Source: Vibrio lentus (GTDB taxonomy: Bacteria; Pseudomonadota; Gammaproteobacteria; Enterobacterales; Vibrionaceae). From it: DNA of 64,000 nucleotides. The position numbers were made by a program, and so were the translations under genes. Numbering within the stretch: position 1 is the stretch's first letter; each line of letters starts with the position of its first letter. Shown here piece after piece: positions 61,903 to 64,000 of this stretch. The DNA lies in NCBI RefSeq assembly GCF_002875945.1, contig NZ_MCZK01000168.1, positions 1-64,000 on the forward strand, read 5' to 3'. The notes under the pieces were generated by a model. It was not told where the DNA came from, did not search any database, and saw only the letters and a program-made list of their open reading frames with translations.

Positions 61903-63525
61903 ATGACCCAACCAACACTCCCTGTGATCATATCCTCACTGCTTGCTCTATCGTCTGCCTCAAGCTTCGCAGCCTCTGTTTCTACTGAGACACCATTAGC
62001 TGAAGAACAACATTTTGTGCGTGGCAATGGCGCAGAGCCCAACACCCTAGACCCCAACTTTGTTAATTCCGGTATGCCCGGCGACATCATCGTCAATGAT
62101 ATGTTTGAAGGCTTTGTGATTGAGAACCGTGACGGGCAGATCATCCCAGGACAAGCTAAAGAGTGGGTAATCAGCAAAGACGGCAAAACAGTGACATTTG
62201 TGTTGAAAGAGGGTCTTCAGTGGTCGAATGGCGATTCGGTGACAGCATCAGACTTTGTTTTTGGTTGGCAGCGTGCCGTGTCTCCGAAAACGGGCAACAA
62301 CACGGGGTTTGTTTTCTCGACCGCGAACATCGTTAACGCCAGTGACATTATTGCCGGAGATAAAGATCCATCAGAATTGGGTATTAAGGCGCTAGATGAA
62401 CACACGGTAGAAATCTCACTTTCAAAGCCTACGCCCTACTTCATGAGTTTAATGAGCATCAAAACCTTCTTCCCTCTACCCGCTAAGTTGGTTGAAGAGA
62501 AAGGAGATCAATGGACTCGCGCAGAAAATATCGCGACCAACGGTGCTTACACACTCAGTAAATGGGTACCCAACGAATACGTAGAGGTGACCAGAAACTC
62601 GAATTACTGGGATAACGCTTCAACCGTCATCAATAAGGTGACTTACCTTGGTTTATCGTCTCAAAATGCAGAGCTGATTCGTTATCAATCTGGTGAGATT
62701 GACATGACGAACCGTGTGCAACTTGAGTATTACCAAAAGCTAGCGAAAGAAAGCCCAGAACAGATTAAAGCGCAGGCTTTGTTAGGATCATATGTTTATT
62801 CGTTCAATACTCGTCAGGCTCCGTTTGATGACGTCAGAGTTCGACAAGCATTAAGCATGGCAGTAAACCGAGAGATTTTGGTCGATAAGGTGACAGGCCA
62901 AGGTGAACCTGAAGCCTACAGCGTAACGCCTAATAATATCCCGAACTACGCAGCTCCTAAGTCTTTATTCGAAGCGCTAGATAGCTCACAGCGCCAAGCT
63001 AAGGCTAAACAGCTACTTGAAGAAGCTGGCTATGACCAAGACAACCCACTCAAATTCACACTCACGTATAACACCAGCGAAAACCATAAAAAGATCGCCA
63101 TCGCGATAGCTTCGATGTGGAAACCACTTGGCGTGAAGGTTGAGTTAGAGAATATGGAGTGGAAGGCGTATGTGGCCGCAAAAGGATCGGGAGACTATCA
63201 GCTTGCTCGTTCGTGGGCCTTTGGTGACTATCCAGAGCCTTCAGCCCTGTTAGAAGCCTTCACTTGTGGTCATACAGCTAATGAGAGCGGGTACTGTAAC
63301 TCTGATTATGATGAGCTGTTGCAGCAAGCGAGTAAAACGGAAGATCAGTCTAAACGTTTTGCTTTATACCAGCATGCTGAATCGCTACTTAACGAATCTG
63401 CAGCAGTTATGCCTTTATATCACTATAACCACACTCGATTAGTGCGAAATACACTCAAAGGCTTCCCTAACAATAATCCGAAAGGAAATATCTACGCTAA
63501 GGATCTATACTTTGTAAAAGAGTAA
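61903..63525 (+). CDS. Oligopeptide ABC transporter substrate-binding protein (OppA type)
   Basis: The 540-residue periplasmic protein has a signal peptide and the family 5 binding-protein layout: HFVRGNGAEPNTLDPNFVNSGMP at the mature start, then VTFVLKEGLQWSNGDSVTASDFVFGWQRAVSP, TNGAYTLSKWVPNEYVEVTRNSNYW and YSFNTRQAPFDDVRVRQALSMAVNRE. It captures oligopeptides. No permease or ATPase genes follow, so it is an orphan receptor that would use transporter parts encoded elsewhere. Confidence 0.93.
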   Translation: MTQPTLPVIISSLLALSSASSFAASVSTETPLAEEQHFVRGNGAEPNTLDPNFVNSGMPGDIIVNDMFEGFVIENRDGQIIPGQAKEWVISKDGKTVTFVLKEGLQWSNGDSVTASDFVFGWQRAVSPKTGNNTGFVFSTANIVNASDIIAGDKDPSELGIKALDEHTVEISLSKPTPYFMSLMSIKTFFPLPAKLVEEKGDQWTRAENIATNGAYTLSKWVPNEYVEVTRNSNYWDNASTVINKVTYLGLSSQNAELIRYQSGEIDMTNRVQLEYYQKLAKESPEQIKAQALLGSYVYSFNTRQAPFDDVRVRQALSMAVNREILVDKVTGQGEPEAYSVTPNNIPNYAAPKSLFEALDSSQRQAKAKQLLEEAGYDQDNPLKFTLTYNTSENHKKIAIAIASMWKPLGVKVELENMEWKAYVAAKGSGDYQLARSWAFGDYPEPSALLEAFTCGHTANESGYCNSDYDELLQQASKTEDQSKRFALYQHAESLLNESAAVMPLYHYNHTRLVRNTLKGFPNNNPKGNIYAKDLYFVKE

Positions 63526-63660
63526 AAGTGAGCTGAGCAATAAATAATTTTAACTACCACTTTAGTGGTAATTACGATACAGTCACTTTAACTAAACCAA
63601 ACAAGCAACGGTTAGTTGGCAGACATAAAAAGGTACCGACATGAGTACCAAATGGCTTAG

Positions 63661-63695
63661 AAACACCTAGCATTACGCTAGGTGTTTTTTTTTTT
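63661..63695 (+). terminator. Strong rho-independent terminator
   Basis: AACACCTAGC and GCTAGGTGTT form a perfect stem around ATTAC, followed by eleven T. It lies about 135 bases after the oppA stop. Two smaller stems precede it: TACCACTTTAGTGGTA at 63555-63570, and a GGTAC/GTACC pair around 63630-63650. Confidence 0.9.
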
Positions 63696-63912
63696 GAAAT
63701 CGACTTTCTATTTGGGTTGTTCATGTTTGCTCCGCCTTGTTTACCTCTCGCCTCCATCGCTAGAAAACACCGATGTTCATCAGTTCGTCATCCGTTTGAA
63801 AAAAATAGTCTTAACCGTGAGATTATCCGCTTTAATTTATGTCATCTTAAGTATATTGTTATTAGCAAGTAACAAGCATGTTATGCAGCACAATAATAAT
63901 GAAGGAAGATAG

Positions 63913-64000
63913 ATGAGCAGTAACAATAACCGACCAGATGGTAAACGAGACGTTACTCTGCGTTTTTTAGCTGAACCTGGGGATGTGAACTTTGGTGGTA
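63913..64000 (+). CDS. Acyl-CoA thioesterase, N-terminus only (cut by window edge)
   Basis: ATG 63913, with AAGGAAG before it, opens a frame to the window end. The 29 visible residues include RDVTLRFLAEPGDVNFGG, the typical start of hotdog-fold acyl-CoA thioesterases. It is incomplete, so substrate range cannot be judged. Confidence 0.7.
   Translation, partial: MSSNNNRPDGKRDVTLRFLAEPGDVNFGG

Noticed and set aside
63682..63912. 76-codon plus-strand frame before the thioesterase gene
   Set aside because: It opens with GTG inside the T tract of a strong terminator, has no ribosome-binding site and shows no domain, so it is probably chance.

Overview
The window is a stretch of a gamma-proteobacterial genome, almost certainly Vibrio. 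The strongest evidence is a luxM-luxN pair (autoinducer synthase plus hybrid sensor kinase) whose LuxN matches the Vibrio harveyi protein as I remember it over nearly its whole length, including the phosphorylated histidine at residue 471. An M9 collagenase, the moderate GC content and the many LysR-regulated accessory genes also fit. The mix of catabolism, secreted enzymes, transporters and quorum sensing suggests the secondary chromosome, but that and the species are inference. I see no rRNA, tRNA, CRISPR array, insertion sequence or integrase.

Region 1 (1-18080) is a two-carbon catabolic block. Taurine is oxidised to sulfoacetaldehyde (TauXY), split by Xsc to acetyl phosphate and sulfite, converted to acetyl-CoA by Pta, and the sulfite is exported by a TauE-type permease. 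An IclR regulator lies divergent from pta. A CobS-like AAA+ ATPase and a CobT-like von Willebrand A protein sit inside the block, and an AT-rich FRG-domain gene separates xsc from tauXY. An aldehyde dehydrogenase follows, then malate synthase G and isocitrate lyase with its divergent LysR regulator. Acetyl-CoA made from taurine can therefore enter the glyoxylate shunt encoded next door.

Region 2 (18100-28900) holds a possible ADP-ribosyltransferase-fold protein preceded by 16-bp tandem repeats, a cystatin-like lipoprotein beside a collagenase, the luxMN operon, and a secreted serine hydrolase with a divergent LysR. The luxM leader carries a palindrome over its ribosome-binding site that contains a likely Qrr sRNA pairing site.

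Region 3 (28900-46400) is accessory: LysR and AraC regulators, a DUF1254/DUF1214 secreted protein, MFS and DMT transporters, a KduD plus RpiB-family (DhuI-like) uronate pair, a YiaW-YiaV-type membrane pair, a PhyH-type dioxygenase, a B12-binding radical SAM protein with a small membrane partner, and a zinc-type alcohol dehydrogenase homologue. A fragment duplicating the last 28 codons of the dioxygenase gene lies on the far side of the radical SAM pair, marking a past rearrangement.

Region 4 (46400-64000) holds an RND efflux pump with a DUF1499 protein and a secreted trefoil-like protein, a P-loop kinase, an AttEFGH-like ABC exporter with a secreted lipocalin-like lipoprotein, a CYTH phosphatase or cyclase, a secreted endonuclease I, an AraC/DMT divergent pair, an OppA-type binding protein, and the start of an acyl-CoA thioesterase gene.
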